The notes beneath the pieces were generated by a model, which was given only the letters and a program-made list of their open reading frames with translations, made no database searches and had not been told where the DNA came from. DNA of 64,000 nucleotides from an uncultured Prevotellaceae bacterium. GTDB taxonomy: Bacteria > Bacteroidota > Bacteroidia > Bacteroidales > Bacteroidaceae. Positions 1-8,619 of the stretch are shown piece by piece. Positions within the stretch are counted from its first letter, which is position 1, and each line of letters starts with the position of its first letter. Location: positions 1 to 64,000 of the forward strand of contig CADBAG010000006.1 of the NCBI GenBank assembly GCA_902792635.1, read 5' to 3'. A program made the position numbers and the translations under genes.

Positions 1-19
1 CAACTAGATAAGTTGACCA

Positions 20-56
20 AGTTACGCAACAACCTAAATGAAGGTGTTGCGTAACT
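20..56. repeat. Long inverted repeat upstream of the PorE-like gene
   Basis: Positions 20-31 and 45-56 are a perfect 12-bp inverted repeat (AGTTACGCAACA and its complement), extended inward by three more pairs with one bulged base, leaving a short A-rich loop. No T-run follows it, so a simple intrinsic terminator is not clearly indicated. The GCGTAAC core occurs again near 103-109. It could be an operator, an mRNA structure or the end of a dispersed repeat cut by the window edge. Confidence 0.55.
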
Positions 57-151
57 CACTAATTATCAGTTGAATAAAATTTGTTCTATGATAGGCACTC
101 TTGCGTAACAAAACTCTTTTTAATCGTATCGCTCGAAATATTTCAAAGATA

Positions 152-2218
152 ATGACTCTTCCAAAGCATACACTTCTCTTTTTTGTCGCCGCTTTGCTGT
201 TGTCTTCCTGTGGCGCCGACAAATATATGAAGCAGGGTGAGAAAAACCTTGCCTTGGGGGAGTATTATGATGCCGCGGATAATTTTAAACTGGCTTATCA
301 GAAGACGGAGCCGAAGGACCGCAAGACGCGAGGCAGGATAGCTCGCAAGATGGCTTACTGCTACGACAAGAGTTTGCAGACGGCAAAGGCTATAGTGGCT
401 TACCGCAATGCCATCCGTTATAATGCGGATGTGGCAGCTGATCATCTCGAGCTTGCCCGCCTGCTCATGAAGAACGGCGACTATAAGGGAGCCGTGAAGG
501 AGTATCAGGTTGCGCTCGACTCCTTGCCCAACAATGCCCAGGCAAAGGAAGGCTTGGAGGCTGCACGAAAGGCTCCGGAGATCAAGCAACTCGGCAGTCG
601 ATATACCGTCAAGCGTGTCGATGTGCTCAATGGTCGCCGTGCCGATTATTCGCCGGCACTCTTGGGCGACAATGCCGATGAGATCTATTTCACGTCGACA
701 CGGAAGGAGGCGGAAGGTGAGGATCTTAGTGGCATCACAGGTATGAAGCCGGGTGACATCTTCCATTCATCGAAAGACGACAAAGGCAAATGGAGCAAGC
801 CCGAGGCCGTGACAGGCGTCAACACGGCTTACGACGAGGGAGCCTGCTGCTTTACACCCGACGGACACGAGATGTATCTCACGCAGTGTTCTACCGATCC
901 GTCATTCCCCCGTTATGCCAAGATCGTGAAGTCGTCGCGTGCCGATGCTTCCTGGAGCAAGCCAACGGCGGTGGAGATCTCCAAAGACACGCTCTCCAGT
1001 TTTGCCCATCCCGCTATCTCGCCCGATGGCGAGTGGCTTTACTTCACGAGCGACATGCCGGGTGGCAAGGGAGGTCTCGACATTTGGCGCGTGCGCATCA
1101 CATCGCACGGCTTGGGAGGGGTAGAGAACCTCGACAGCCCTATCAACACGGAGGGTGACGAGGCGTTCCCGGCCTTCCGGCCTAATGGCGACCTTTATTT
1201 TTCCAGTACGGGTCATCCGGGCCTTGGCGGTTACGACATCTTTATTGCGCATACCGACAAGAACGGGAAGGTGACGCTTTCCCATCCCGGCTATCCCCTC
1301 AATTCGCAAGGTGACGACTTCGGCATGACGTTCGAAGGCGTCCATAACCGTGGCTTCTTCTCCAGTAACCGTGGTGACATGCGAGGTTGGGATCATCTCT
1401 ATTCGTTTGTCAATCCGGAGATAGAACAGACTGTCAAAGGCTGGGTCTATGAGATGGATGGTTATGAACTGCCACAGGCACAGGTCTACTGTGTCGGCGA
1501 CGACGGCACGAACGAGAAAATCACGGTGCGCAGTGACGGCTCGTTTACGAAGGCGCTGAGCCCCGGTGTGAGTTACCTCTTCCTCGCTTCCTGCAAGGGT
1601 TATCTCAATCATAAAGAAGAGGTGAAGGCGCTGAAGGCACCGAAAGAGTCGCGCGACACGACCTTGCAGTTTGCCCTTGCCAATATCTCTGCACCGGTGC
1701 TGATCGATAATATCTTCTACGATTTCGACAAGGCGACCCTGCGCGACAGTTCGAAGACTGCGCTCAACCAGCTCGTTGGCATTCTTAATGATAACCCGAA
1801 CATCACCATCGAACTGGCTGCCCACACCGATTATGTCGGTTCGGCAGCATACAACAAAGGGTTGTCGCAACGACGCGCCGAGTCGGTCATCAAGTATCTC
1901 ATCGCCCATGGCATCGCTGCCGACCGTCTCACGCCGGTAGGCTATGGCAAGGAACGGCCGCGAAAGGTGAACAGGAAGCTTGCTGCCCGCGTGACGTGGC
2001 TCAAAGAGGGTGATGTACTGACCGAGACGTTCATCAAAGCCTTGAAGGACCCGAAACGGCAGGAGATATGCAATCAGCTCAACCGCCGTACCGAGTTCAG
2101 TGTGCTCCGCACGACCTACGGTCTCTTCGATAAGAACGGGAAGTTAAAGCAACTGCCTAAGCCGAAAAAACCGGCAAGCACGGGAAGCAACGACGATGGA
2201 TATATTATTGTGGAATAG
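152..2218 (+). CDS. PorE-like outer-membrane lipoprotein (TPR, PD40 propeller, CRD, OmpA)
   Basis: Predicted lipoprotein of 688 residues that should anchor to peptidoglycan at the outer membrane. The frame opens with a TTG at 101, but the ATG at 152 gives a clean lipoprotein signal with lipobox LLSSC (Cys20), so I start there. Order: tetratricopeptide-like helices (about 25-150), a PD40/WD40-like beta-propeller with repeated SPDGEWLYF and RPNGDLYFSS motifs (about 160-440), a carboxypeptidase-regulatory-like beta-sandwich (about 455-540), and a C-terminal OmpA domain with AHTDYVGS...NKGLSQRRAESV and RLTPVGYGKERP. This is the architecture of PorE (PG1058) of the Porphyromonas gingivalis type IX secretion system. 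Similar proteins also occur in species whose T9SS status is unclear, so a T9SS role is inference. It stands alone, followed by a strong terminator. Confidence 0.85.
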   Translation: MTLPKHTLLFFVAALLLSSCGADKYMKQGEKNLALGEYYDAADNFKLAYQKTEPKDRKTRGRIARKMAYCYDKSLQTAKAIVAYRNAIRYNADVAADHLELARLLMKNGDYKGAVKEYQVALDSLPNNAQAKEGLEAARKAPEIKQLGSRYTVKRVDVLNGRRADYSPALLGDNADEIYFTSTRKEAEGEDLSGITGMKPGDIFHSSKDDKGKWSKPEAVTGVNTAYDEGACCFTPDGHEMYLTQCSTDPSFPRYAKIVKSSRADASWSKPTAVEISKDTLSSFAHPAISPDGEWLYFTSDMPGGKGGLDIWRVRITSHGLGGVENLDSPINTEGDEAFPAFRPNGDLYFSSTGHPGLGGYDIFIAHTDKNGKVTLSHPGYPLNSQGDDFGMTFEGVHNRGFFSSNRGDMRGWDHLYSFVNPEIEQTVKGWVYEMDGYELPQAQVYCVGDDGTNEKITVRSDGSFTKALSPGVSYLFLASCKGYLNHKEEVKALKAPKESRDTTLQFALANISAPVLIDNIFYDFDKATLRDSSKTALNQLVGILNDNPNITIELAAHTDYVGSAAYNKGLSQRRAESVIKYLIAHGIAADRLTPVGYGKERPRKVNRKLAARVTWLKEGDVLTETFIKALKDPKRQEICNQLNRRTEFSVLRTTYGLFDKNGKLKQLPKPKKPASTGSNDDGYIIVE

Positions 2219-2272
2219 CGCAACGACTATTTCTGCATCGGCTTTTCACGACTACACACGACGATACAAAAG

Positions 2273-2322
2273 ATCCCTGTAAGAGGGACAATATTCATAG
2301 AAATTGTCCCTCTTACAGGGAT
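2273..2322. terminator. Strong hairpin terminator, probably bidirectional
   Basis: Positions 2273-2292 and 2303-2322 form a perfect 20-bp stem with a 10-nt loop, flanked by AAAAG on the left and TTTT on the right. It lies 55 bp after the stop of the PorE-like gene. The flanking A and T tracts would let it end transcription from both sides, although the rnf operon end lies another 330 bp away. Confidence 0.75.
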
Positions 2323-2340
2323 TTTTAGGGTTCTTCCGAT

Positions 2341-2590
2341 TTTCGGGTTGATACAGTAGTCAACCTCGAAGAGGTTGTACATGAGTAGCCCCAGGTAAGG
2401 AGCGCAGCGACGCAACCTGGGGCTCCGGTCGGGCGATTCAAATGAGATCAAGCCATGTTCGCCCTCTTCGAGGCCGGTAGTCAGGTCTTCCTCTCTCAAC
2501 CACAACCCCACGTTTCGGCTACGCCTCACGTGGGGCTAACCTAGTTCAACCTCTTCGAGGTTGTTCCCGTAAACCAACCCGGAAAGCTGA
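2341..2590. repeat. Nested-palindrome dispersed repeat, copy a
   Basis: The gap 2219-2656 has no credible gene; the ORF seen on the minus strand is repeat-encoded. It holds a palindrome around CCTCGAAGAGG (2361-2377), a 34-nt hairpin of the CCCCAGGT...ACCTGGGG class (2389-2422), GCCCTCTTCGAGGC-type arms, and a second hairpin CCCCACGT...ACGTGGGG near 2505-2535, ending with CAACCTCTTCGAGGTTG. The same modules recur at 29.4, 31.4, 55.9, 60.2 and 63.9 kb. Confidence 0.85.
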
Positions 2591-2656
2591 AGAACCATTT
2601 TTAGTCGTATTAAGTCGTGAAAAGCTGCTGCTAAAAAGTCGATGCAGACTCCGCTG

Positions 2657-3256
2657 TTACAGTCCGAAGAGCGTGCGGAGACCGTTCTCCAATCCACTGA
2701 AGCCCATGAAGCTCAGGGCGAGGAGGCCGGCGGTGATGAGCACGATGCTCATGCCTTGCATGCCTTTCGGGATCTTCACCAATGACTGCTGCTCGCGGAT
2801 GCCAGCAAAGAGCATGAGGGCCAGGGCAAAGCCGAGGGCTGTGGAGAAGGCATAGGTGACACTCTCTAAGAGGTTATAGTCCTTCTGGATGACGAGGATG
2901 GCGACACCGAGCACGGCACAGTTGGTCGTGATGAGCGGGAGGAAGATGCCGAGCGCCTGATAAAGGGCCGGCGACACTTTCTTCAGGATGATCTCCACCA
3001 TCTGCACCAAGGCAGCGATGACGAGGATGAACGCCAACGTCTGCAGGTACTGCAGGCCGAAGGGGTTGAGGATATATGTCTGTACGAGCCATGTCACGAT
3101 GGTCGAGAGCGTCAGCACAAAGGTCACGGCGCCACCCATTCCCATGGCGGTGTCAAGCTTCTTCGACACGCCGAGGAACGGACAGATGCCGAGGAACTGA
3201 GACAGTACCACGTTGTTGACGAAGATGGCGGATATAAATATTAAGAGGTATTCCAT
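2657..3256 (-). CDS. rnfA: Rnf electron transport complex subunit A
   Basis: Integral membrane subunit of the Rnf complex, which couples electron transfer between reduced ferredoxin and NAD+ to Na+ or H+ translocation. The 199-residue product has six predicted membrane helices and the family motifs [18 protein letters not shown] and TTNCAVLG. Cys25 and Cys113 occupy the positions that, in RnfA/RnfE and the related NqrD/NqrE pair, ligate the intramembrane iron centre shared by the two subunits. It is the last gene of rseC-rnfBCDGEA. The 48-bp gap to rnfE carries three imperfect copies of ATAATTTCGATGTT. Length is normal for the family. Confidence 0.96.
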   Translation of the reverse strand: MEYLLIFISAIFVNNVVLSQFLGICPFLGVSKKLDTAMGMGGAVTFVLTLSTIVTWLVQTYILNPFGLQYLQTLAFILVIAALVQMVEIILKKVSPALYQALGIFLPLITTNCAVLGVAILVIQKDYNLLESVTYAFSTALGFALALMLFAGIREQQSLVKIPKGMQGMSIVLITAGLLALSFMGFSGLENGLRTLFGL

Positions 3257-3304
3257 TGCGATAATTTCGATGTTATAATTTCGATGTTATTATTTCAATG
3301 TCTA

Positions 3305-3898
3305 TTAATCCTTTGCTTTCTTGAGCTTGTTCATGATTGCTACGAGGTAGCCCAATGTGAGGAAGGCGCCCGGTGGCAGGATGAAGAGCAGGATGTTGAG
3401 GCTCTCCGGCAGCAGATGGATGCCGAAGACACTGCCCGCACCTAAGATCTCGCGCACGATGCCGAGAAGTGTCAGTGCAAGGGTGAAGCCCAAGCCGATG
3501 CCTAATCCGTCAAAGATACTCTCTACCGGCGTGTGCTTGCAGGCGAAGCTCTCAGCACGTCCGAGGATGATACAGTTGACCACAATCAGTGGGATATAGA
3601 TTCCCAATGCCTGGTTGATGCTGTCGGGCGCATAGGCGCTCATGAACATCTGAAGAATCGTCACGAAAGCGGCGATGACGACGATGAACACCGGGATGCG
3701 CACCATGTCAGGCGTGATGTTCTTGATAGCCGAGATGACGAAGTTGGTGCAGATAAGCACGGCCATCGTCGCCAATCCCATGGACAGGCCGTTGATGGCA
3801 CTCGTCGTCGTGGCAAGGGTGGGGCACATACCGAGGAAGAGCACGAAGGTAGGGTTCTCCTTGATAAGGCCGTTGAGAAAAACTTTCATATTTTGCAT
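3305..3898 (-). CDS. rnfE: Rnf electron transport complex subunit E
   Basis: Membrane subunit of Rnf, paralogous to RnfA and inserted with inverted topology. The 197-residue product has about six membrane helices, FLGMCPTLA with Cys25 and VVNCIILGRAESFA with Cys108, the two cysteines expected to complete the shared intramembrane iron site. The motif FDGLGIGLGFTLAL is typical of RnfE/NqrD. It starts 5 bp after the rnfG stop, suggesting tight translational coupling. An alternative start is the Met four codons in. Confidence 0.96.
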   Translation of the reverse strand: MQNMKVFLNGLIKENPTFVLFLGMCPTLATTTSAINGLSMGLATMAVLICTNFVISAIKNITPDMVRIPVFIVVIAAFVTILQMFMSAYAPDSINQALGIYIPLIVVNCIILGRAESFACKHTPVESIFDGLGIGLGFTLALTLLGIVREILGAGSVFGIHLLPESLNILLFILPPGAFLTLGYLVAIMNKLKKAKD

Positions 3899-3903
3899 CG
3901 TTC

Positions 3904-4497
3904 TTACCCTTTCTTTTTATAGGCTGCATAAGCCTGGTTGATAGCTTTGAGGAAGGCACGGCTCGTGATGGTGCTTGCCGTGATAGCATCGACGGCGTTG
4001 CCCGACTTGTCATCCTTGCTTACGTGCAGGTCACCCTGTCCGGGGTTCTTGCCGATGACGTTGCCTTTGCCGTCTTTCTGGAACCACTGCTGCGCCTTGG
4101 CACCGAGGCCCGGCGTCTCCGACGACTGTAGGATGGTATAGCCGAGGATGGTACCGTCGGGAGCGAATCCCACTAAGATCCGCAGGTCACCGCCGAAGCC
4201 GCCTGTCGTGCTTTCTACGGCAGCGCCGAGGTCCTTGCCCGAGGCGTCTGTGGCACGGTGGACGATGAATGTGAGAGGTTTGCCGTCGATGGTCTCCGTC
4301 ACATTCTCTGGAGCCGCCACCTTGATATTGTCGTTGCCCATGACCGTCTTGATGCCTTGGGCGAGCGTCTTCTCTGCTTTCTCAGCGATAGGTTTCGCCG
4401 TGACGTGGTTGACCCACGCCAACAGACCGCCGATGACGAGGGAGAAGCCCACGAGAACCATCACCATATTTGATAAAGATGATTTCAGTTTTTGCAT
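3904..4497 (-). CDS. rnfG: Rnf electron transport complex subunit G (covalent FMN)
   Basis: Periplasmic flavoprotein subunit of Rnf, 197 residues: one N-terminal membrane anchor (about 9-29), then an FMN-binding domain. The flavinylation site is read from VDAITASTITS, where Thr176 should carry phosphoester-linked FMN. The usual motif is S/T-G-A-T-x-T/S; here the two middle residues are A-S instead of G-A, a variation to note but probably functional since the surrounding motif is intact. Other family marks are SSETPGLGAKAQQWF (about 125-139). The upstream gap to rnfD is a low-complexity tandem repeat. Confidence 0.95.
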   Translation of the reverse strand: MQKLKSSLSNMVMVLVGFSLVIGGLLAWVNHVTAKPIAEKAEKTLAQGIKTVMGNDNIKVAAPENVTETIDGKPLTFIVHRATDASGKDLGAAVESTTGGFGGDLRILVGFAPDGTILGYTILQSSETPGLGAKAQQWFQKDGKGNVIGKNPGQGDLHVSKDDKSGNAVDAITASTITSRAFLKAINQAYAAYKKKG

Positions 4498-4506
4498 AAT
4501 TCTTAT

Positions 4507-4604
4507 ACTTAATAACTCCTAACTCAGGATAAACTCCTAACTCCTATCTCCTAACTCCTAACTCAGGATAAACTCCTAACTCCTATCTCCTAACTCTTAA
4601 CTCC
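4507..4604. repeat. CTCCTAACTCCTA tandem repeat between rnfD and rnfG
   Basis: Low-complexity array of AACTCCTA and TATCTCCTA units with an interspersed ACTCAGGATAA unit. The block of about 50 bp is itself repeated. It fills almost the whole rnfD-rnfG spacer and reaches the last codons of rnfD. A very similar array follows rseC at about 7963-8045. Such arrays may vary in length by slippage. Confidence 0.85.
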
Positions 4605-5582
4605 GAAACGAGTGGGTTTGATGTAATGGTTGATGAGTGGCGTGAAGCCGTTCATGATAAGGATGGCAAACGACATGCCCTCAGGGTAAGAACCCCAGTT
4701 GCGGATGACCACGGTGAGGAAGCCGATGGCAATGCCATAGATGAGCTGTCCTTTGTGGGTCATCGGGCTCGTTACGTAGTCGGTAGCCATGAAGATGGCA
4801 CCGAGCATCAGACCACCGCTCAGCAGTTCCTGAACAGGCGTGGCATAGACAGGGTTGGCGAGATGGAGCAGACCGGAGAACACGAAGACCGTGGCGAGGA
4901 TAGAGATAGGAATATGCCAGGTGATGACTTTACGCCAGAGCATGAAGCACAGACCGGCGATGAGCGCCAGGGCACATACCTCACCCATGGTGCCGGCACC
5001 GAGCTCGCCGCCCGTGTTACCGAGGAGCAGGGTGAGACTGTCAGGCAGTTTGTCGAGAACGCTCGGGTCGCCCGACTTGATGGCAGTCTTCATCAGGGCC
5101 AGTGGTGTGGCACCGGTCTGCGCATCGAGGTAGCTTGTAAGTTGTCCGATCTTCGGCCATGAGGTCATCTGAGCCGGGAAGCTGACGAGGAGGAAGCAAC
5201 GACCCACAAGGGCGGGGTTGAACGGGTTGTTGCCCAGTCCACCGAACGTCATCTTGCCGATGCCGATGGCGACGAGTGCACCTATTATAATAATGTATAT
5301 CGGCAGGTTGCTGGGGAGGTTGAGACCGAGGAGCAGTCCTGTCACCATGGCGGAGCCGTCGAGCAGATGCGGCGTCTCTTTGAGGATATAACGTGTGATG
5401 GCCCATTCGAAGAAGACACAACTGGCGATGCTTGTGAGCAGGACGACCAGTGAGCCGAGTCCGAAATAGCACAGCGTCACGATGACCGTGGGGATGAGGG
5501 CTATCAGCACGCCGTACATGTTGCGTTCTACACTGTCAGAGCCATGCGCGTGGGGAGACAGTGAGACGATTAATTTTCCCAT
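4590..5582 (-). CDS. rnfD: Rnf electron transport complex subunit D (covalent FMN)
   Basis: Membrane subunit of Rnf carrying the second covalent flavin, homologous to NqrB. The 330-residue product starts MGKLIVSLSPHAHGSDSVER, has about nine to ten membrane helices, and contains FGGLGNNPFNPALVGRCF (113-130) and the flavinylation motif TGATPLA, in which Thr159 is the predicted FMN-threonine. The motif DYVTSPMTHKGQ and the C-terminal GSYPEGMSFAILIMN are also characteristic. The stop lies within the start of the CTCCTAA repeat. Upstream, the rnfC-rnfD spacer contains a partial copy of the CACACGGAT element. Confidence 0.96.
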   Translation of the reverse strand: MGKLIVSLSPHAHGSDSVERNMYGVLIALIPTVIVTLCYFGLGSLVVLLTSIASCVFFEWAITRYILKETPHLLDGSAMVTGLLLGLNLPSNLPIYIIIIGALVAIGIGKMTFGGLGNNPFNPALVGRCFLLVSFPAQMTSWPKIGQLTSYLDAQTGATPLALMKTAIKSGDPSVLDKLPDSLTLLLGNTGGELGAGTMGEVCALALIAGLCFMLWRKVITWHIPISILATVFVFSGLLHLANPVYATPVQELLSGGLMLGAIFMATDYVTSPMTHKGQLIYGIAIGFLTVVIRNWGSYPEGMSFAILIMNGFTPLINHYIKPTRFGVKS

Positions 5583-5609
5583 AATTCAATATAATGTAAT
5601 TATAACTTT

Positions 5610-5675
5610 TCAGAAGATCTCTTTTTCACACGGATTATAAAGATAGCTACGCTATTCGCTACGCGGTGATGCTAT
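5610..5675. repeat. Partial copy of the CACACGGAT...GCTACGCTATTCGCTACGC element
   Basis: About 60 bp matching one half of the palindromic elements at 16.54-16.69 kb and 41.79-41.94 kb: TTCACACGGAT, AAAGATAGCTACGCTATTCG, then GCGGTGATGCT. The stop codon of rnfC (TAG on the minus strand) lies inside the element's right end, so the element sits against, and slightly inside, the rnfC 3' end. Confidence 0.8.
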
Positions 5676-7024
5676 TTCTTCTTTGCCCGTGCCTTGATGC
5701 GTCCCATGACGACACCCTTGCCTTGCGAGATATTGTCGAGGAGAGGACGGTGAGAAGGACAAGTGAACTGGCAGCAGCCACAACTGATACAGTAGGTGAC
5801 ACACTCCTGTTCCAGCTCGTCGTACCGTTGATTGGCGGCGAGGGTAGCGAGGAGATAAGGCTCCAGTCCCATCGGGCAAGCCTGTACACACTTGCCACAA
5901 CGGATACAGTTCTCTGAAGCTTTGCGGTGCGCATCACTGCCTGAGAGCACGGTCACGGAGTTGGTACCTTTGCAGACGGGTACGTCGAGACTCACGACAG
6001 CCTTACCCATCATCGGTCCTCCAGCTAATACTTTGTTATCGCCTTCGGGCAGACCGCCGCAGGCCTCGATGAGCTGGCGGAACGGCGTGCCGATACGCAC
6101 GAGGAAGTTGCCGGGTTCCTTGACGAGTTTGCCCGTCACGGTGGTGTAGCGCTCGAGGAGCGGCTTGTGCTTCATCACAGCCTGGTAGACGGCAAAGGCA
6201 GTGCCGACATTCTGTACGATGGCACCGACATTGACGGGGATGGCGGGTGGTGGCGGCACCTCACGGCCGGTGACGGCGTTGACGAGCTGTTTCTCGCCGC
6301 CTTGCGGATATTTCTGTTTCAGGGGCACGACAGTGACGCGGTCGTTGCCCTCGGTGAGCTTCTGGAAGAGCGTGATGGCTTCGGGCTTGTTCTCTTCGAT
6401 GCCAATGAAGCCTTTGTCGACCTTGGCTGCTTTCATCAGCAGGTCGAGACCTACGAGGATCTCCTTGGCGTGTTCCATCATCAGGCGGTAGTCGGAGGTG
6501 ATATAAGGCTCACACTCCACACCGTTGAGGATGACGCACTCTGCCTTGGCCCCCGGAGGCGGACAGAGCTTGATGAATGTGGGGAAGCCTGCACCACCCA
6601 TACCCGTGACGCCGGCCACCTTGATGCGGTTGACGATCTCTTCGGGCGTGAGTTCAGGGTGCTTGTCCAATGTCTCGAGCGTGTCGCTGCGGTCGATACT
6701 CTCTTCCCACTCGTCGCCTTCGACGTTGACGATGATGGCGGGCTTGAGATAGCCGGTGGCGTCGATGACATTGTCTATCTTCGCTACGGTACCTGACACA
6801 CTACTGTATACGGGAGCCGAGACGAAACCGCCGGCCTCGGCGAGAAGCGTGCCGACCTTCACCTTGTCGCCGCGTTTCACGACGGCTTTGGCGGGTGCAC
6901 CGATATGCTGGGAGAGCATGAACACGGCCTGCGTAGGGATTGCAGCGGGTTGTGTGGCGATGTCTGCGGTGAGCTTGTTCTCTTCGGGATGGACGCCGCC
7001 TTTCTTAAATGTGAACCATTTCAT
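5672..7024 (-). CDS. rnfC: Rnf electron transport complex subunit C
   Basis: Peripheral subunit that binds NAD(H)/FMN and passes electrons into Rnf. The frame is open further upstream (to 7150), but the true start is the ATG at 7024 giving MKWFTFKKGGVHPEENK. This overlaps the rnfB stop as ATGA, a translational-coupling arrangement. The 450-residue product has the RnfC barrel-sandwich N-terminal domain, the glycine-rich nucleotide motif GMGGAGFPTFIKL, an SLBB domain, and two [4Fe-4S] motifs, CIRCGKCVQACP at 373 and CISCGCCQFTCP at 412. Length is normal for Bacteroidetes RnfC, which lacks the long C-terminal extension of some proteobacteria. Confidence 0.96.
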   Translation of the reverse strand: MKWFTFKKGGVHPEENKLTADIATQPAAIPTQAVFMLSQHIGAPAKAVVKRGDKVKVGTLLAEAGGFVSAPVYSSVSGTVAKIDNVIDATGYLKPAIIVNVEGDEWEESIDRSDTLETLDKHPELTPEEIVNRIKVAGVTGMGGAGFPTFIKLCPPPGAKAECVILNGVECEPYITSDYRLMMEHAKEILVGLDLLMKAAKVDKGFIGIEENKPEAITLFQKLTEGNDRVTVVPLKQKYPQGGEKQLVNAVTGREVPPPPAIPVNVGAIVQNVGTAFAVYQAVMKHKPLLERYTTVTGKLVKEPGNFLVRIGTPFRQLIEACGGLPEGDNKVLAGGPMMGKAVVSLDVPVCKGTNSVTVLSGSDAHRKASENCIRCGKCVQACPMGLEPYLLATLAANQRYDELEQECVTYCISCGCCQFTCPSHRPLLDNISQGKGVVMGRIKARAKKK

Positions 7025-7905
7025 GCCTGTGCCTCCTTTCTCTCTGCTACTTCTTCGACGACAGCCGCCTTCTTTGCGACCTTCCGTCCGCCGACCTGGA
7101 TGATGGCGCCTGTGGGGCACTCGCTCACACACTTCGTGCAGAGGCGGCATTTGTTGTAGTCGATATAACTCAGATTGTTCTCAATGGTGATGGCATCAAA
7201 CTGGCAGGTGCGCTGGCACTTGCCACAGCCTATACATGCCACCTCGCAGCCTTTGCGTGCCACGGCTCCTTTGTCTTTGTTGACACACTGCACGTAGATA
7301 CGCATGCCGCGCGGCCCTTTCTTCCGCAGTTCGATGATGTGGCGCGGACAAGCCTTGGCGCAGGCGCCGCAGGCTGTACATTTATCCTCATCGACCTCAG
7401 GCAGTCCTGTCTCGGGGTTCATGTGGATGGCGTCGAACTGGCAGGCACGCGTGCAGTCGCCACAGCCTAAGCAGCCGTAGCCACAGGCCGTCTCGCCTCT
7501 GCCGGAGGCGTTGACGGCAGCACAGGTCTGCAGACCATCGTACTCGACGATACGTGGGCGGTGCTCACATGTTCCATTACAACGCACCACGGCGACCATC
7601 GGCTCACTTTTCGTGGCCTCCATGCCGAGGTGCTGGGCTACCTGCGCCATGACGGCATCGCCGCCGACGGGGCATCGCAGACCCTCAATCGTTCCGTTGT
7701 CGGCTCCTTTGACGAGCGCCTCCGCCATGTTGGCGCAGCCAGCAAAGCCACAGCCGCCACAGTTGGCTCCCGGAAGGAGCGAGGTGACCTCACCGACGCG
7801 CGGATCGGTCTTCACGGCAAACTTCTTGGACACTGCATAGAGCAGGACAGCCGCCAAAAGGGCTATCAGGCCAAGAACCAATACCGCACTGAGAATATAA
7901 TTCAT
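7021..7905 (-). CDS. rnfB: Rnf electron transport complex subunit B (ferredoxin-type)
   Basis: Ferredoxin-like entry subunit of Rnf. One N-terminal membrane helix (about 5-25) is followed by the Fe-S domain with CGGCGFAGC (Cys49, Cys52, Cys57) and GLRCPVGG, then four ferredoxin-type CxxCxxCxxxC motifs: CLGCGDCTRAC, CTACGACAKAC, CIGCGKCQRTC and CRLCTKCVSEC. That implies about five [4Fe-4S] clusters, in line with the longer RnfB of anaerobes. The C-terminal tail is rich in Ala, Glu and Lys. It overlaps rnfC by four bases. The ~125-bp spacer to rseC is mostly a CTCCTAA repeat. Confidence 0.96.
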   Translation of the reverse strand: MNYILSAVLVLGLIALLAAVLLYAVSKKFAVKTDPRVGEVTSLLPGANCGGCGFAGCANMAEALVKGADNGTIEGLRCPVGGDAVMAQVAQHLGMEATKSEPMVAVVRCNGTCEHRPRIVEYDGLQTCAAVNASGRGETACGYGCLGCGDCTRACQFDAIHMNPETGLPEVDEDKCTACGACAKACPRHIIELRKKGPRGMRIYVQCVNKDKGAVARKGCEVACIGCGKCQRTCQFDAITIENNLSYIDYNKCRLCTKCVSECPTGAIIQVGGRKVAKKAAVVEEVAERKEAQA

Positions 7906-7962
7906 AATGTTTTTGTATTAATGATCTACGTTAGTTCTAATTCTTATCTCTTATCTTCTAAT

Positions 7963-8045
7963 TAACTCCTAACTCCTATCTCCTAACTCCTAACTCCTAT
8001 CTCCTAACTCCTAACTCCTATCTCCTAACTCCTAACTCCTAACTA
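7963..8045. repeat. CTCCTAACTCCTAT tandem repeat after rseC
   Basis: At least four near-perfect copies of a unit of about 21 bp (CTCCTAACTCCTAACTCCTAT). The array begins inside the last codons of rseC: the minus-strand codons for the terminal Arg-Ser and the TAG stop are themselves repeat sequence. It fills most of the rseC-rnfB spacer. Confidence 0.85.
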
Positions 8046-8460
8046 TGGAAAAGCTTACCTGCTTTGCTATGCGAGCGCGGAAGAGATAAAGCAAGATGTA
8101 GTAGGGAATGAGTATGGCGATGGCGGAGAGAGCCGCTGCACCGTCGCTGCCTGAGATGAGGCGCACGAGGAAGAGCGTGACGACCATCAGAACAAGCGGT
8201 ATGCCGTAGCCTAACCATACGGCTCGATGTCCGGTCTGTGCGTCGGTGCTCACCTTTACGTTCTCGCCGACATGATAACGCCCAGCATCATGGGTGTAGA
8301 CCTCAATCGTCTTTTCCTGCTGTTCCGAGGCGTTGCAGTGACCCGCTATCTTGCAGGTAGCGCAGGCGGCGGCTTGCGTGATGCGCACGCTCACTTTTCC
8401 GTTGCCCACAGAGGCCACTATACCTTCATGGTTGATTGTGTTATGGTTGATTGTATTCAA
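8032..8460 (-). CDS. rseC: RseC/SoxR-reducing-system family protein
   Basis: 142-residue membrane protein of the RseC family, which in Bacteroidetes is the usual first gene of the rnf operon and in gamma-proteobacteria works with the Rsx (Rnf) complex to reduce SoxR. The N-terminal part carries CATCKIAGHC, the cysteine cluster typical of the family. Two membrane helices follow (about 80-100 and 105-127). The N-terminus repeats NTINHN-TINHEG, probably a small internal duplication of the start. A good Bacteroidetes promoter lies 41 bp upstream, so this gene likely begins the operon. Confidence 0.88.
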   Translation of the reverse strand: MNTINHNTINHEGIVASVGNGKVSVRITQAAACATCKIAGHCNASEQQEKTIEVYTHDAGRYHVGENVKVSTDAQTGHRAVWLGYGIPLVLMVVTLFLVRLISGSDGAAALSAIAILIPYYILLYLFRARIAKQVSFSIVRS

Positions 8461-8500
8461 ATGTTGTTTCAGTTAATGTTTCCGTTAATGTTTTCTCATG

Positions 8501-8533
8501 CAAAGATAACGACATATTTCCTTTTTTGACAAG
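8501..8533 (-). promoter_or_regulatory. Bacteroidetes-type promoter of rseC-rnfBCDGEA
   Basis: Reading the minus strand, CTTG (8533-8530) is followed after 21 nt by TATCTTTG (8508-8501). This fits the primary sigma factor consensus of Bacteroidetes, a -33 TTTG and a -7 TAnnTTTG with 19-21 nt between them. It is 41 bp upstream of the rseC start codon. Confidence 0.65.
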
Positions 8534-8619
8534 GATAGATAGCAAAAGTTGCAGTTTGTGAGACTTTCTCCACTTTTTATGAACGATATTAAAAGAAAAG
8601 TTGTAAGGAGCGTATCATC

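Noticed and set aside
2227..2529. 100-codon frame encoding RRCAPYLGL-type sequence
   Set aside because: It is translated from the nested-palindrome repeat. The same peptide appears from unrelated repeat copies at 31.4 and 60.4 kb, so it is not a gene.
3904..4497. RnfG as a non-flavinylated pseudo-subunit because its motif reads TAST instead of SGAT
   Set aside because: The threonine, following hydrophobic residue and Thr-Ser are kept, the protein is full length and all other Rnf subunits are intact, so loss of function is not supported.
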